Assembly: GCF_016862795.1 (NCBI RefSeq)
Contig: NZ_BONQ01000015.1
Location: 1-64,000 of the forward strand
Direction of reading: 5' to 3'
From: Dactylosporangium siamense
GTDB lineage: Bacteria; Actinomycetota; Actinomycetes; Mycobacteriales; Micromonosporaceae
Length of the DNA: 64,000 bases
The notes below the pieces were generated by a model, which made no database searches, was not told where the DNA came from, and saw only the letters and a program-made list of their open reading frames with translations. Both the position numbers and the translations under genes were made by a program. How positions within the stretch are numbered: position 1 is the first letter of the stretch; each line of letters begins with the position of its first letter. Of this stretch, positions 48,178-56,585 are shown one piece after another.

Positions 48178-49275
48178 CGCCACCCTCCGGACCCGCTCGA
48201 CCAGGTCGTGGTAGCGCTCGGCGGTGCGGAAGTCGGGGTGGGCCGGGCGGCCCTCCCCGATCGCCCGGGCGATCTCCCGGTAGAGCGCGGCGACGTTGGC
48301 GGGCGGTCCGGCCGGGACGCCGGCGGGGACCGTGCGGTACCCGTCCGGCACTGGCAACGGCTCGGCCCGGCCGTCCCCGGTGGCGAGGAGCACGGTCCAG
48401 TCCGCGATCTGCATCGACCCGCCGGGCTGGGCCGGGGTGACGGTGAGCGAGCCGGCGCTGCCGAGGATCCGCAGCTGGAATCCGGCCGCGCCGCTGGGAC
48501 TGCCGCCTTGCACGGCCACCGACAGCACCCCGCCGCCGGCCAGGACACCGCCGATGACGACCTGGTTGGCGCGGCCCACCGCGACGGGTTCGCCGGTCTC
48601 GGCGACGGTCGCGAGGGGCGTGGTGTTGGCGACGACCGCGGTGAGCTCGCGCGGCTCGCCGACCAGGTCGGCGAGGGTGGCGAGGAGGTGCGCGCCGGAG
48701 ACGCTCAGCAGGTCCACGCCGGCGGCGGGGTCGGCCGCCCAGGCCTGCGCCCGCGGGATGCGGTCGCCGCCGAGGGCGCCCGGCGCGGCGAAGACGGCGG
48801 CGGCGGACCAGATCCCGCCGATCCGGCCGCCCGCGACGAGGTCCCGCACGAAGCGCGCCGAGGGGGAATGCAGGCCCTGCAGGCCGACGGCGTGCACCAC
48901 GCCCGATCCGGCCGCCAGGTCCGCCAGCTCCCGCGCCTCGGCGGCGTCGACGGCGAGGGGCCACTCGCAGTAGACGTGCTTGCCTGCCGCGAGGGCGGCC
49001 CGGATCACCGCGCGGTGCGCGGGCACCCGCACCGCGACCGTGACGAGGTCGACGTCGGGGTGGCGGGCCAGCTCGCCGGCGTCACCGAAGGCCAGGGGCA
49101 CGCCGTGGGCGTCGGCGGTCCGGCGGGCACTGTCCAGTGTGGACGCCGCGACGGCGGTCAGCTCGAACTCGGGGAGCGCGGCGAGGGCGGGCAGGTGCGC
49201 GCGGAGCGCCCAGCCGCCCGAGAGGCTCGCGCCGACCAGCCCGACCCGGATCGATGAGTTGCTAAACGGGGTCAC
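48172..49275 (-). CDS. Gfo/Idh/MocA-family oxidoreductase
   Basis: 367 aa. The N-terminal Rossmann motif is RVGLVGASLSGGWALRAHLPAL; the conserved EWPLAV (EKP-like) loop occurs near residue 100. Such NAD(P)-dependent enzymes oxidise sugars, cyclitols or small ketones. The start is uncertain: GTG 49275 is 7 bases after a TACCAT -10-like box, consistent with a leaderless mRNA; ATG 49305 would lie inside an operator. Two GGGG-N5-CCCC sites cover this start region. Confidence 0.82.
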   Translation of the reverse strand: MTPFSNSSIRVGLVGASLSGGWALRAHLPALAALPEFELTAVAASTLDSARRTADAHGVPLAFGDAGELARHPDVDLVTVAVRVPAHRAVIRAALAAGKHVYCEWPLAVDAAEARELADLAAGSGVVHAVGLQGLHSPSARFVRDLVAGGRIGGIWSAAAVFAAPGALGGDRIPRAQAWAADPAAGVDLLSVSGAHLLATLADLVGEPRELTAVVANTTPLATVAETGEPVAVGRANQVVIGGVLAGGGVLSVAVQGGSPSGAAGFQLRILGSAGSLTVTPAQPGGSMQIADWTVLLATGDGRAEPLPVPDGYRTVPAGVPAGPPANVAALYREIARAIGEGRPAHPDFRTAERYHDLVERVRRVAL

Positions 49276-49284
49276 TCCCCCTAT
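49264..49284. promoter_or_regulatory. TetR operator candidate 3 (GGGG-N5-CCCC)
   Basis: AAACGGGGTCACTCCCCCTA overlaps the likely start codon of the Gfo/Idh gene. The flanking AAAC and CTAT match the tetR-proximal site at 36315. Confidence 0.65.
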
Positions 49285-49292
49285 GGTACGTG

Positions 49293-49314
49293 AAACGGGG
49301 AGCATCCCCGAATA
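49293..49314. promoter_or_regulatory. TetR operator candidate 4 (GGGG-N5-CCCC)
   Basis: AAACGGGGAGCATCCCCGAA, centred 29 bp from candidate 3, between the Gfo/Idh gene and the ABC operon. Confidence 0.65.
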
Positions 49315-49375
49315 GTTGTGGCTAAAACCATATCTAACCGATCGATGTTATCGACAAATCGGGGGAGCGCTTTCG

Positions 49376-50971
49376 ATGAGACACCTGGTGCCGTCGGCGG
49401 CCGCCGTGGCATTCCTGATCGCGGGCTGCGGCGCCGGCGACGCGGCGGGTTCGTCGGCCCAGGCGGGCGGCACCCTCACCGTCGCGGTGACCTCCGACCC
49501 GCAGTGCCTCGACCCGCAGCAGGCCGGCAGCAGCGACGCGATCACCGTGAACCGGCAGTTCGTCGACTCCCTGACCGACCACGACCCGGACACCGGCAAG
49601 CTCGGCGGCTGGCTCGCCACCTCCTGGGAGGCCGACCCGAAGGCCACCAGCTTCACCTTCCACCTGCGGGAGGGCGCCACGTTCAGCGACGGGACCCCGG
49701 TCGACGCCCAGGCCGTCAAGGACAACTTCGACGGGCTCGTCAAGCTCGGCGCCAAGGCCGTGCAGGCCGCCACGTATCTGTCCGGCTATCGCGAGAGCGT
49801 CGTGGTCGACCCGCGCACGGTCCGGGTCGAGTTCGCCAAGCCCAACGCGCAGTTCCTCGAGGCCACCTCGACCACCAGCCTCGGCCTGGTCGCGAAGTCC
49901 AGCCTGGCCCAGCCGGCCGCCGACCGCTGCGCCAACGGCGTCGTCGGCTCCGGGCCGTTCCTGCTCGAGCAGTACACCCGCAACCAGCAGGTCGTGCAGC
50001 GCCGCCGGGACGGCTATGCCTGGAGCCCGGCGCGGATCACGAACCGCGGCGCCGCGTACCTCGACCGCCTGGTCTTCAAGATCGTGCCGGAGGCGAACGT
50101 CCGGGTCGGGCTGCTCGAGTCCGGGCAGGCCGACGCCGTGCTCGGGGTCGGCCCGCAGGACACCGACCGGGTCAAGCGGGCCGGGCTGGTCATCTCGGCC
50201 CGGCCCAACCCGGGCCTGGTCTACGGGATCAACGTCAACCGGTCCCGCCCCCTGGTCGCCGACGGCGCGGTGCCCCGCGCGATCCAGCGCGCGGTCGACC
50301 GCCGCCAGGTCGTCGACACCATCCTGAGCCCGGACTACCACCCGGCCACCAGCGTGCTGTCCGCCCCCACCCTGGGCTACGTCGACCTCGGCGGGAAGCT
50401 GTCCGCCGACCCGGCCGCCGCCACCGAGATCCTCACCACCGCCGGGTGGGTGCCCGGCGCGGACGGCATGCGGGTCCGCAACGGCCAGCGGCTCAGCCTG
50501 GTGGTGCGCTACTACACCCCGGACTCCGGCCTGGCCCAGTCCAGCCTGGAGCTGATCCAGCAGCAGCTGAAGAAGATCGGCGTGGACGTCGTGCTGAAGC
50601 CGACCCCGGTGGCCCAGGCGATCCAGACGTTCAAGGACGGCGACTACGACCTGATCTGGGGCAACGCCTCGGCCGCGGACCCCGACATCCTGCGCAACTA
50701 CTTCACCGTCCAGGGCCTCAACGCCGTCCGGCTGACCGCCGGGCCGTTGCAGGACGCCCTCTACGCCCAGGCCGGCGAGGGTGACCCGGCCCGCCGGGCG
50801 CAACAGGTGGCCCTGGCACAGCAGCTGCTGCTCGACGACGGCTGGGCGATCCCCGTATACGAGCCGACCACCGTCGTCGGGCTGTCGGCGAAGGTCCGCG
50901 GGGTGCGCTTCGACGCCGCGTCGCGCCTGCAGTTCATCGACGTCCAACGCGCGGGAAAGGGTGGCAAGTGA
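49376..50971 (+). CDS. oligopeptide-type ABC transporter substrate-binding lipoprotein
   Basis: 531 aa, SBP family 5. The signal peptide ends in a lipobox LIAGC, then GGTLTVAVTSDPQCLDPQQAGSSD, the family opening. FTFHLREGATFSDGTPVDAQAVKDNF is also typical. GGGGAG nine bases upstream supports ATG 49376. It binds peptides, nickel complexes or other small organics outside the cell. First gene of an importer operon whose second gene is an LLM monooxygenase, hinting at import of that enzyme's substrate. Confidence 0.9.
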   Translation: MRHLVPSAAAVAFLIAGCGAGDAAGSSAQAGGTLTVAVTSDPQCLDPQQAGSSDAITVNRQFVDSLTDHDPDTGKLGGWLATSWEADPKATSFTFHLREGATFSDGTPVDAQAVKDNFDGLVKLGAKAVQAATYLSGYRESVVVDPRTVRVEFAKPNAQFLEATSTTSLGLVAKSSLAQPAADRCANGVVGSGPFLLEQYTRNQQVVQRRRDGYAWSPARITNRGAAYLDRLVFKIVPEANVRVGLLESGQADAVLGVGPQDTDRVKRAGLVISARPNPGLVYGINVNRSRPLVADGAVPRAIQRAVDRRQVVDTILSPDYHPATSVLSAPTLGYVDLGGKLSADPAAATEILTTAGWVPGADGMRVRNGQRLSLVVRYYTPDSGLAQSSLELIQQQLKKIGVDVVLKPTPVAQAIQTFKDGDYDLIWGNASAADPDILRNYFTVQGLNAVRLTAGPLQDALYAQAGEGDPARRAQQVALAQQLLLDDGWAIPVYEPTTVVGLSAKVRGVRFDAASRLQFIDVQRAGKGGK

Positions 50972-52299
50972 TGCCGGCGACCAGGGAACTGCACCTCAAC
51001 GTCAACCTGCTCGGCGGCCTCGGCGAGCACCCCGGCGCGTGGCGCTGGCCGGGCACCGACCCGCTGTCGTTCCTGCACGTCGACCGTTACGTCGAGGCCG
51101 CCGTCGTGGCCGAGCGCGGCACCCTGGACGCGGTGTTCCTGGCCGACTCGCCGGGCATCGTGCAGGACATCCACACCCTGCCCCCGTACAACGGCCTCGA
51201 ACCGACGCTGGTGCTGACCGCCATCGCGCGGGCCACCGAGCGGATCGGGCTGATCGGCACCGCCTCCACCAGCTACAACGAGCCCTACAACGTGGCCCGC
51301 CGGTTCATGACCCTGGACCTGATCAGTCACGGCCGGGTCGCCTGGAACGCGGTCACCACCTACAACTCGGCGTCGGCGCGCAACTTCGGCGGCACCGAAC
51401 CGACCCGCGAGCAGCGCTACTCCCGTGGCAACGAGTTCGTCGACGTGGTCCGGGCCCTGTGGACCAGCTGGCAGCCGGGGGCCCTGATCGCCGACGAGGT
51501 CACCGGCCAGTTCGCCGACCCGGACCGGATCCGCCCGATCGAGCACGTCGGCGAGCACTTCACGGTGCGCGGCGCACTCACCCTGCCACCGTCGGAGCAG
51601 GGCTACCCGGTCATCTACCAGGCGGGCGGCGGGGTCGAGGGCCGCGACCTCGCCGGGCGCACCGCCGACGCGGTCTTCTCCGCCGCCGTCGACGAGCAGG
51701 ACGCCCGGACCAACGCCGCGGCCATCCGCCGGGCCGCGCTCGGCTACGGCCGCGCCCCCGACTCGATCATCATCCTGCCCGGGCTGCGCACCTCGGTCGC
51801 CAGCACCGAACGCGAGGCCGTCCAGCGGCGCGAGGCGCTGCGCGACCTCGCCGACCAGACCGGCGTCCTCAAGGGCCTGGCCACCAAGCTGCGGGTCGAC
51901 GCCGGCGCGCTGCACCTGGACCACCCGGTGCCGCCGCAGCTGCTGACCGAGGTGCACGGCCCGGCCGGGCCCGGCGAGGACACGCTGCTGCGGCAGGCCC
52001 GGCAGGGCAGCACGGTCCGCGAGCTGCTGCGCGCCTTCGGTCCCGGGCACCTCGTCGCCGTCGGCACGCCGGAGCACGTGGCCGACACCATCGAACGGTG
52101 GTTCTCCTCGGGCGCGGCGGACGGGTTCAACCTGATGCCCGACACGCTGCACGACGGGCTGCCCGACTTCGTCGACCACGTGATCCCGATCCTGCGCCGC
52201 CGCGGGCTGTTCCGGACCGGGTACCGGGGCACCACCCTGCGGGAGCACTACGGGCTGCCGGTGCCGGTGCCGGCCCGGCCGGTGGCACTGGCCGGATGA
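50968..52299 (+). CDS. LLM flavin monooxygenase of the NtaA/SnaA/DszA type
   Basis: 443 aa. Landmarks: LHLNVNLLGGLGEHPGAWRWPGTDP, FLADSPGIVQDIHTLPPYNGLEPTLVLTAIARATERIGLIGTASTSYNEPYNVARRFMTLDLISHGRVAWNAVT, all diagnostic of this subfamily, which cleaves C-S or C-N bonds or oxidises with FMNH2. The start overlaps the SBP stop (GTGA). No flavin reductase is adjacent; the one at 5332 or another must serve it. Embedded in the ABC operon, it probably acts on the imported compound. Confidence 0.9.
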   Translation: MMPATRELHLNVNLLGGLGEHPGAWRWPGTDPLSFLHVDRYVEAAVVAERGTLDAVFLADSPGIVQDIHTLPPYNGLEPTLVLTAIARATERIGLIGTASTSYNEPYNVARRFMTLDLISHGRVAWNAVTTYNSASARNFGGTEPTREQRYSRGNEFVDVVRALWTSWQPGALIADEVTGQFADPDRIRPIEHVGEHFTVRGALTLPPSEQGYPVIYQAGGGVEGRDLAGRTADAVFSAAVDEQDARTNAAAIRRAALGYGRAPDSIIILPGLRTSVASTEREAVQRREALRDLADQTGVLKGLATKLRVDAGALHLDHPVPPQLLTEVHGPAGPGEDTLLRQARQGSTVRELLRAFGPGHLVAVGTPEHVADTIERWFSSGAADGFNLMPDTLHDGLPDFVDHVIPILRRRGLFRTGYRGTTLREHYGLPVPVPARPVALAG

Positions 52300-53267
52300 C
52301 ACGCTACGTCGCGCAGCGGGCGGTCCGGGCGCTGTTCGTACTGTGGGCCGCCTTCACCGTGTCGTTCGCGATGCTGTACCTGCTGCCGGGCGACCCGGTC
52401 TCGGTCATGCTGGGCGGCTCGGCCGGCACCTACACCCCGGCACAGATCGACGACCTGCGCAGCCAGTACGGCCTGGACCGCTCCGTGCCCGGGCAGTACG
52501 TGACGCAGCTGTGGCACGCGCTGCACGGCGACTTCGGCACGTCGATCCGCACCGGTGCCCCGGTCGCCCCGATGCTCGCCCAGGCGCTGCCGCAGACGGC
52601 GCTGCTGGCCCTCACCGCGTTCGTCCTGGCCGTGGTGGGCGGGCTCGGCATCGCGCTGGCGGCCACGTCCAGCCGGCGCCCCGCCGTGCGGCAGGTCCTG
52701 CTGTCGCTGCCCGGCATCGGCACCTCCGTGCCGACGTTCTGGGTCGGGTTGCTCCTGGTCGACTTCGTCTCGTTCCGGTGGCGGCTGCTGCCCGCGCTGG
52801 GCAACGACGGCTGGCAGAGCCTGGTCCTGCCGGCGGTCACCCTGGCCCTGCCGTGCGGCTCGGTGCTCGCCCAGGTGTTCGCCAAGAGCCTGCGCGACAC
52901 GCTGCGGGAGCCGTACCTGGACACCGCCCGGGCCAAGGGGGCCGGCCGGGCCCGGGTCCACCTGCGGCACGCGGCCCGCAACGCCGCGCTGCCAGCCGTG
53001 ACCCTGAGCGGCATCATCGTCGGCAACCTGCTCGCCGGGGCGGTGGTCGTGGAGACCGTGTTCTCCCGCGAGGGCGTCGGCCGGATCACCGCGGAGGCGG
53101 TCCTTGGCCAGGACATCCCCGTCGTGCAGGGCGCCGTGGTGCTCGGCGCGGTCGGGTTCGTCCTGGTCAACCTGGCCGTCGACGCCGCGTATCCGGTCCT
53201 GGACCCGCGGATCACCACCGGCCGGCCCGTCCCCCGGAAGGAGGCCGACCCGCGATGGTCGATCTGA
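52296..53267 (+). CDS. peptide-type ABC transporter permease (DppB-like)
   Basis: 323 aa. N-terminal RAVRALFVLWAAFTVSFAMLYLLPGDPV and the loop SLRDTLREPYLDTARAKGAGRARVHLRHAARNAALP (EAA loop) are characteristic. Six membrane segments predicted by eye. ATGA overlap with the LLM gene. Confidence 0.92.
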   Translation: MTRYVAQRAVRALFVLWAAFTVSFAMLYLLPGDPVSVMLGGSAGTYTPAQIDDLRSQYGLDRSVPGQYVTQLWHALHGDFGTSIRTGAPVAPMLAQALPQTALLALTAFVLAVVGGLGIALAATSSRRPAVRQVLLSLPGIGTSVPTFWVGLLLVDFVSFRWRLLPALGNDGWQSLVLPAVTLALPCGSVLAQVFAKSLRDTLREPYLDTARAKGAGRARVHLRHAARNAALPAVTLSGIIVGNLLAGAVVVETVFSREGVGRITAEAVLGQDIPVVQGAVVLGAVGFVLVNLAVDAAYPVLDPRITTGRPVPRKEADPRWSI

Positions 53268-54079
53268 CCGCTCCGGCCCTCGCCCCGCTGCGCCGCTTCG
53301 ACCTGGTGCTCTGCGGCCTGTGGCTGGCCGTGGTGGCCGGCTGGGCGGTGCTGCCCGGGGTGTTCAGCCGGCAGGACCCCCTGGCCGGGGTCGCCGCGGA
53401 GCGCCTGCAGCCACCCTCGTTGCGGCACCTGCTCGGCACCGACCACCTCGGCCGTGACCTGTTCGCCCGGGTGGTGCACGGCGCCGCGCTGTCGCTGCAG
53501 GCGGCCCTGATCGCGGTCGGTGTCGCCCTCGTCGTGGGCTCGGCCGTGGGCCTGGCCGCCGGCTCACTGGGCCGCTGGGCCGACGCGCTGATCATGCGGG
53601 TCGTCGACGTCATGCTCGCCATCCCCGCCCTGCTGACCGCCCTCGCCCTGATCACCGCGCTCGGCTTCGGCACGGTGCAGGTCGCGGTCGCCGTCGGCAT
53701 CGCCACCGCCGCGACCTTCGCCCGGGTGATGCGGGCCGAGGTGCTGCGGGTCCGCGCCGCGCCCTACATCGGCGCGGCCCGCTGCGCCGGCAGCCGCGGC
53801 TGGTGGATCGCCCTGCGGCACGTCCTGCCCAACACGGCCGGGCCGGTCCTGGTCCTCGCGGCCCTCGAGTTCGGCGCGGCGATCCTGTTCATCTCCACCC
53901 TCAGCTTCCTCGGCCTCGGCGCCGCCCCACCGGCCCCCGAATGGGGCGCCCTGGTGTCGGGCGGGCGCAACTTCCTCAACACCGCGTGGTGGCTGACCAC
54001 GCTGCCCAGCCTCACCGTGGCCGGCATCGTCCTGGCCGCCAACCGCATCGCGCGGGAGCTGGAGCACCGCCGTGACTGA
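53255..54079 (+). CDS. peptide-type ABC transporter permease (DppC-like)
   Basis: 274 aa. HLLGTDHLGRDLFARVVHGAALSL is the family hallmark, followed by the EAA loop (EVLRVRAAPYIGAARCAGSRGWWIALRHVLPN). GGAAGGAGG at 53236-53244 precedes the ATG. Overlaps the DppB-like gene by 13 bases and pairs with it in the membrane. Confidence 0.92.
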   Translation: MVDLTAPALAPLRRFDLVLCGLWLAVVAGWAVLPGVFSRQDPLAGVAAERLQPPSLRHLLGTDHLGRDLFARVVHGAALSLQAALIAVGVALVVGSAVGLAAGSLGRWADALIMRVVDVMLAIPALLTALALITALGFGTVQVAVAVGIATAATFARVMRAEVLRVRAAPYIGAARCAGSRGWWIALRHVLPNTAGPVLVLAALEFGAAILFISTLSFLGLGAAPPAPEWGALVSGGRNFLNTAWWLTTLPSLTVAGIVLAANRIARELEHRRD

Positions 54080-55802
54080 CCTGCTTTCCGTGCGTGGACT
54101 GCGGGTCAGCTACCGCACCGGCCGCCATACCGTCCCGGCGGTCGCCGGCGTCGACCTGACCGTGCGGCGCGGCGAGGTCGTCGCGGTCGTTGGCGAGTCC
54201 GGCTCCGGCAAGAGCACCCTGGCGCACGCGGTCATCGGCCTGCTGCCGGAGCACGCCCGGACCGAGGCGGGCACGGTCCTGTTCGCCGGCACCGACCTGC
54301 TGACCGGCACCGACCGGCACCTGCGGGCAGTGCGCGGCCGGGGCATCGGGTTCATCCCGCAGGACCCCGTCGGCTCGCTGAACCCGGTGTTGCCGGTCGG
54401 TGCCCAGGTCGCCGAGGTGCTGCACATCCACCGCCGGGCCACCAGCCGGCGTGACGCCCTCGACCAGGCGGTCGACCTCCTCGATCGGGCCGGGCTGCCG
54501 GACCCGCGGCGGTGCGCCCGCCAGTATCCGCACCAGCTCTCCGGCGGCATGTGCCAGCGGGTGCTCATCGCCATCGCCCTCGCCGGCCGGCCGCAGCTGC
54601 TGATCGCCGACGAACCGACCAGCGCCCTGGACGTGACCGTCCAGCGCCAGATCCTCGACCACCTCGAGGTCCTTGCCCGGGACACTGGCACCGCCGTCCT
54701 GCTGATCACCCACGACCTCGCCGTCGCCGCCGACCGGGCCCAGCAGATCGTGGTGCTGTCGCAGGGCCGGGTGGTGGAGCGGGGGCCGGCCAGGGCGCTG
54801 CTGGCCGGCCCGGCGCACCCCTACACCCGGCGGCTGGTCGCCGACGCGCCCCGCCTGACCGACCACCGCCTGGAGTCCGGCGCTGCCCGGCCCGCCGCCG
54901 GGACACCGCTGCTCAGCGTGCGTGGGCTCAGGAAGGTGTACCGCGGCACGCCCGCCGTCGACGGCATCGACTTCGACGTGGCCCGCGGCGAGACCCTCGC
55001 CCTGGTCGGGGAGTCCGGCTCCGGCAAGTCCACCACGGCCCGGCTCCTCGTCGGGCTGGACCCGCCGACCGCCGGCGCCGTCCGCTTCGACGGCGCCGAC
55101 GTCGCGGCTCTGGACCGCGCCGGCCGGCGCGACCTGCACCGGCGGATCCAGATCGTGGAGCAGAACCCCTACGCCGCCATGGACCCACGCTTCACCGTCC
55201 GGCAGGTCGTGGAGGAGCCGCTGCGCGCCTTCCGCACCGGCGACCGGGTCGCCCGGCAGGCCCGCGTCGCGGAGCTGCTGGACCAGGTGGCGCTGGCCGC
55301 GTCGGTGGCCGCCCGCCGCCCGGCGGAGCTGTCCGGCGGCCAGCGCCAGCGGGTGGCCCTGGCCCGGGCTCTGGCCCTGGGCCCGCAGCTGCTGATCTGC
55401 GACGAGCCGGTGTCTGCCCTGGACGTCACCGTGCAGGCGCAGATCCTGCGGTTGCTGGCCCGGCTGCAGGCCGAGCTCGGGCTGTCCATGCTGTTCATCA
55501 CCCACGACCTGGCGGTGGTCCGCCGGATCGCCGACCGGGTGGCGGTGATGTGGGCGGGCCGGCTGGTGGAGACCGGCGCCGCCGACGACGTCCTGACCGG
55601 CCCCGGCCATCCGTACACCCGCAGCCTCCTGGCGGCGGTGCCCGGCGTGGACCGTGCGGAGGAGGCGCCGGTGCCCGGCGCGGACCGGGCGGAGGAGGCG
55701 CCGGTGCCCGGCGTGGACCGGGCGGAGGCGGTGCTGAACGGCGGCGTGTCCGGTGTGGACGGACAGGCTCACCATGGCCGGTCGGACACCCGGAGCCGGT
55801 GA
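54072..55802 (+). CDS. fused DppD-DppF-type ABC ATPase
   Basis: 576 aa with two complete ATPase domains. Walker A GESGSGKST occurs at about 41 and 315; signatures LSGGMCQR and LSGGQRQR; Walker B LLIADEPTSALD and LLICDEPVSALD. One polypeptide replaces the usual DppD and DppF pair. The C-terminus carries a 33-base tandem repeat (AEEAPVPG-type). GTG at 54072 overlaps the permease stop by 8 bases. It powers the importer. Confidence 0.9.
   Translation: MTDLLSVRGLRVSYRTGRHTVPAVAGVDLTVRRGEVVAVVGESGSGKSTLAHAVIGLLPEHARTEAGTVLFAGTDLLTGTDRHLRAVRGRGIGFIPQDPVGSLNPVLPVGAQVAEVLHIHRRATSRRDALDQAVDLLDRAGLPDPRRCARQYPHQLSGGMCQRVLIAIALAGRPQLLIADEPTSALDVTVQRQILDHLEVLARDTGTAVLLITHDLAVAADRAQQIVVLSQGRVVERGPARALLAGPAHPYTRRLVADAPRLTDHRLESGAARPAAGTPLLSVRGLRKVYRGTPAVDGIDFDVARGETLALVGESGSGKSTTARLLVGLDPPTAGAVRFDGADVAALDRAGRRDLHRRIQIVEQNPYAAMDPRFTVRQVVEEPLRAFRTGDRVARQARVAELLDQVALAASVAARRPAELSGGQRQRVALARALALGPQLLICDEPVSALDVTVQAQILRLLARLQAELGLSMLFITHDLAVVRRIADRVAVMWAGRLVETGAADDVLTGPGHPYTRSLLAAVPGVDRAEEAPVPGADRAEEAPVPGVDRAEAVLNGGVSGVDGQAHHGRSDTRSR
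55638..55730 (+). repeat. 33-base tandem repeat in the ATPase C-terminus
   Basis: Two full units and one of 27 bases encode VPG(V/A)DRAEEAP. They lie after the last ATPase element, in frame. Confidence 0.8.
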
Positions 55803-56167
55803 TGCGCCCGGCGGCTGCCGCCGTCCGGGGACGTGCGCCGGCCGACACGTGGCCGGTCGGCTGGCCGCTGATCCGGGCGATGGCGGCGACCCACCTGGAC
55901 GGCGGCCGCGATGTGGTCCTGCCGCGGTACTTCGCCGTCGTCGAGGAGATCGCGGGGTTCGAGTGGCTCGCCCGCGAGAGCGACGACCCGTGGATCCGGC
56001 ACCACCACCACCGGCTCGTCGAGCTCGGCGGCGATCCGGTCGTGCCCGCCGCCATGGACGACAACCTGATGACGCTCGTCCGCCACCGCCCGGGGACCGT
56101 GGTGGTGCCGAGCGCGGCGGGAGCCGTGCAGGAGACCTACGAACTCCTGGCCGCCGCCCTGCGGTGA
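55799..56167 (+). pseudogene. fragment of a P-loop kinase-like (AAA) protein lacking the P-loop
   Basis: About 122 aa. The segment ATHLDGGRDVVLPRYFAVVEEIAGFEWLA resembles the part of zeta-toxin/AAA-type kinases after the nucleotide core, and HHHHRLVELGGDP...MDDNLMTLVRHRPGTVVVPSAAG resembles their C-terminal end. The P-loop and the segment between these two parts (after the glutamate-rich strand) are missing, so this looks like an internally and N-terminally deleted remnant. The start overlaps the ATPase stop (GTGA), so it may still be translated. A small functional protein is the alternative. Confidence 0.5.
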
Positions 56168-56243
56168 TCCACGACCGTCAGCCGGAACGGGTCGTGGATT
56201 CGGCGGAGGGCGGGTCCGCCGGGTGCTCGTTACAGTGCCCACC

Positions 56244-56585
56244 ATGGACCTTGTCGACGGGTGGGACGACGAGACCGTCCAGGACGCCGTCGACGCCCTG
56301 CAGGACATGGTGCTCTGGGAGATGTCGCCGCAGCGGTGGGAGCACGTCAACGAGCTCATGGGGCTGATCGACGTGGCGTTCCGCGCCCGTGACGTCGGGG
56401 CGCTCCGCGCGGCGGTCCTCGAGCTGGAGGCCGGCGGCGTGATCCGGCTCGGGCGGATCGGCAGCAAGGTCGAGACCAAGATCCCGCCGCCGGTCTTCGA
56501 GCGGCGCAACACGCTGGTGCACACGCTGACGTCCGAGCACCGAGACCCGCCGGAGGACGGTCGTGACAGCAGCCGGCCTGGTTGA
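56244..56585 (+). CDS. CATRA-associated small protein-like
   Basis: 113 aa mostly helical protein: DETVQDAVDALQDMVLWEMSPQRWEHVNELMGLIDVAFRARDVGALRAAVLELEAGGVIRLGRIGSK, then RNTLVHTL. From memory this matches the small protein that accompanies CATRA (caspase and TPR repeat-associated) proteins in actinobacteria. ATG at 56244 has a purine-poor leader; GTG at 56223 is an alternative. It overlaps the next gene by 23 bases, so the pair is coupled. Confidence 0.6.
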   Translation: MDLVDGWDDETVQDAVDALQDMVLWEMSPQRWEHVNELMGLIDVAFRARDVGALRAAVLELEAGGVIRLGRIGSKVETKIPPPVFERRNTLVHTLTSEHRDPPEDGRDSSRPG

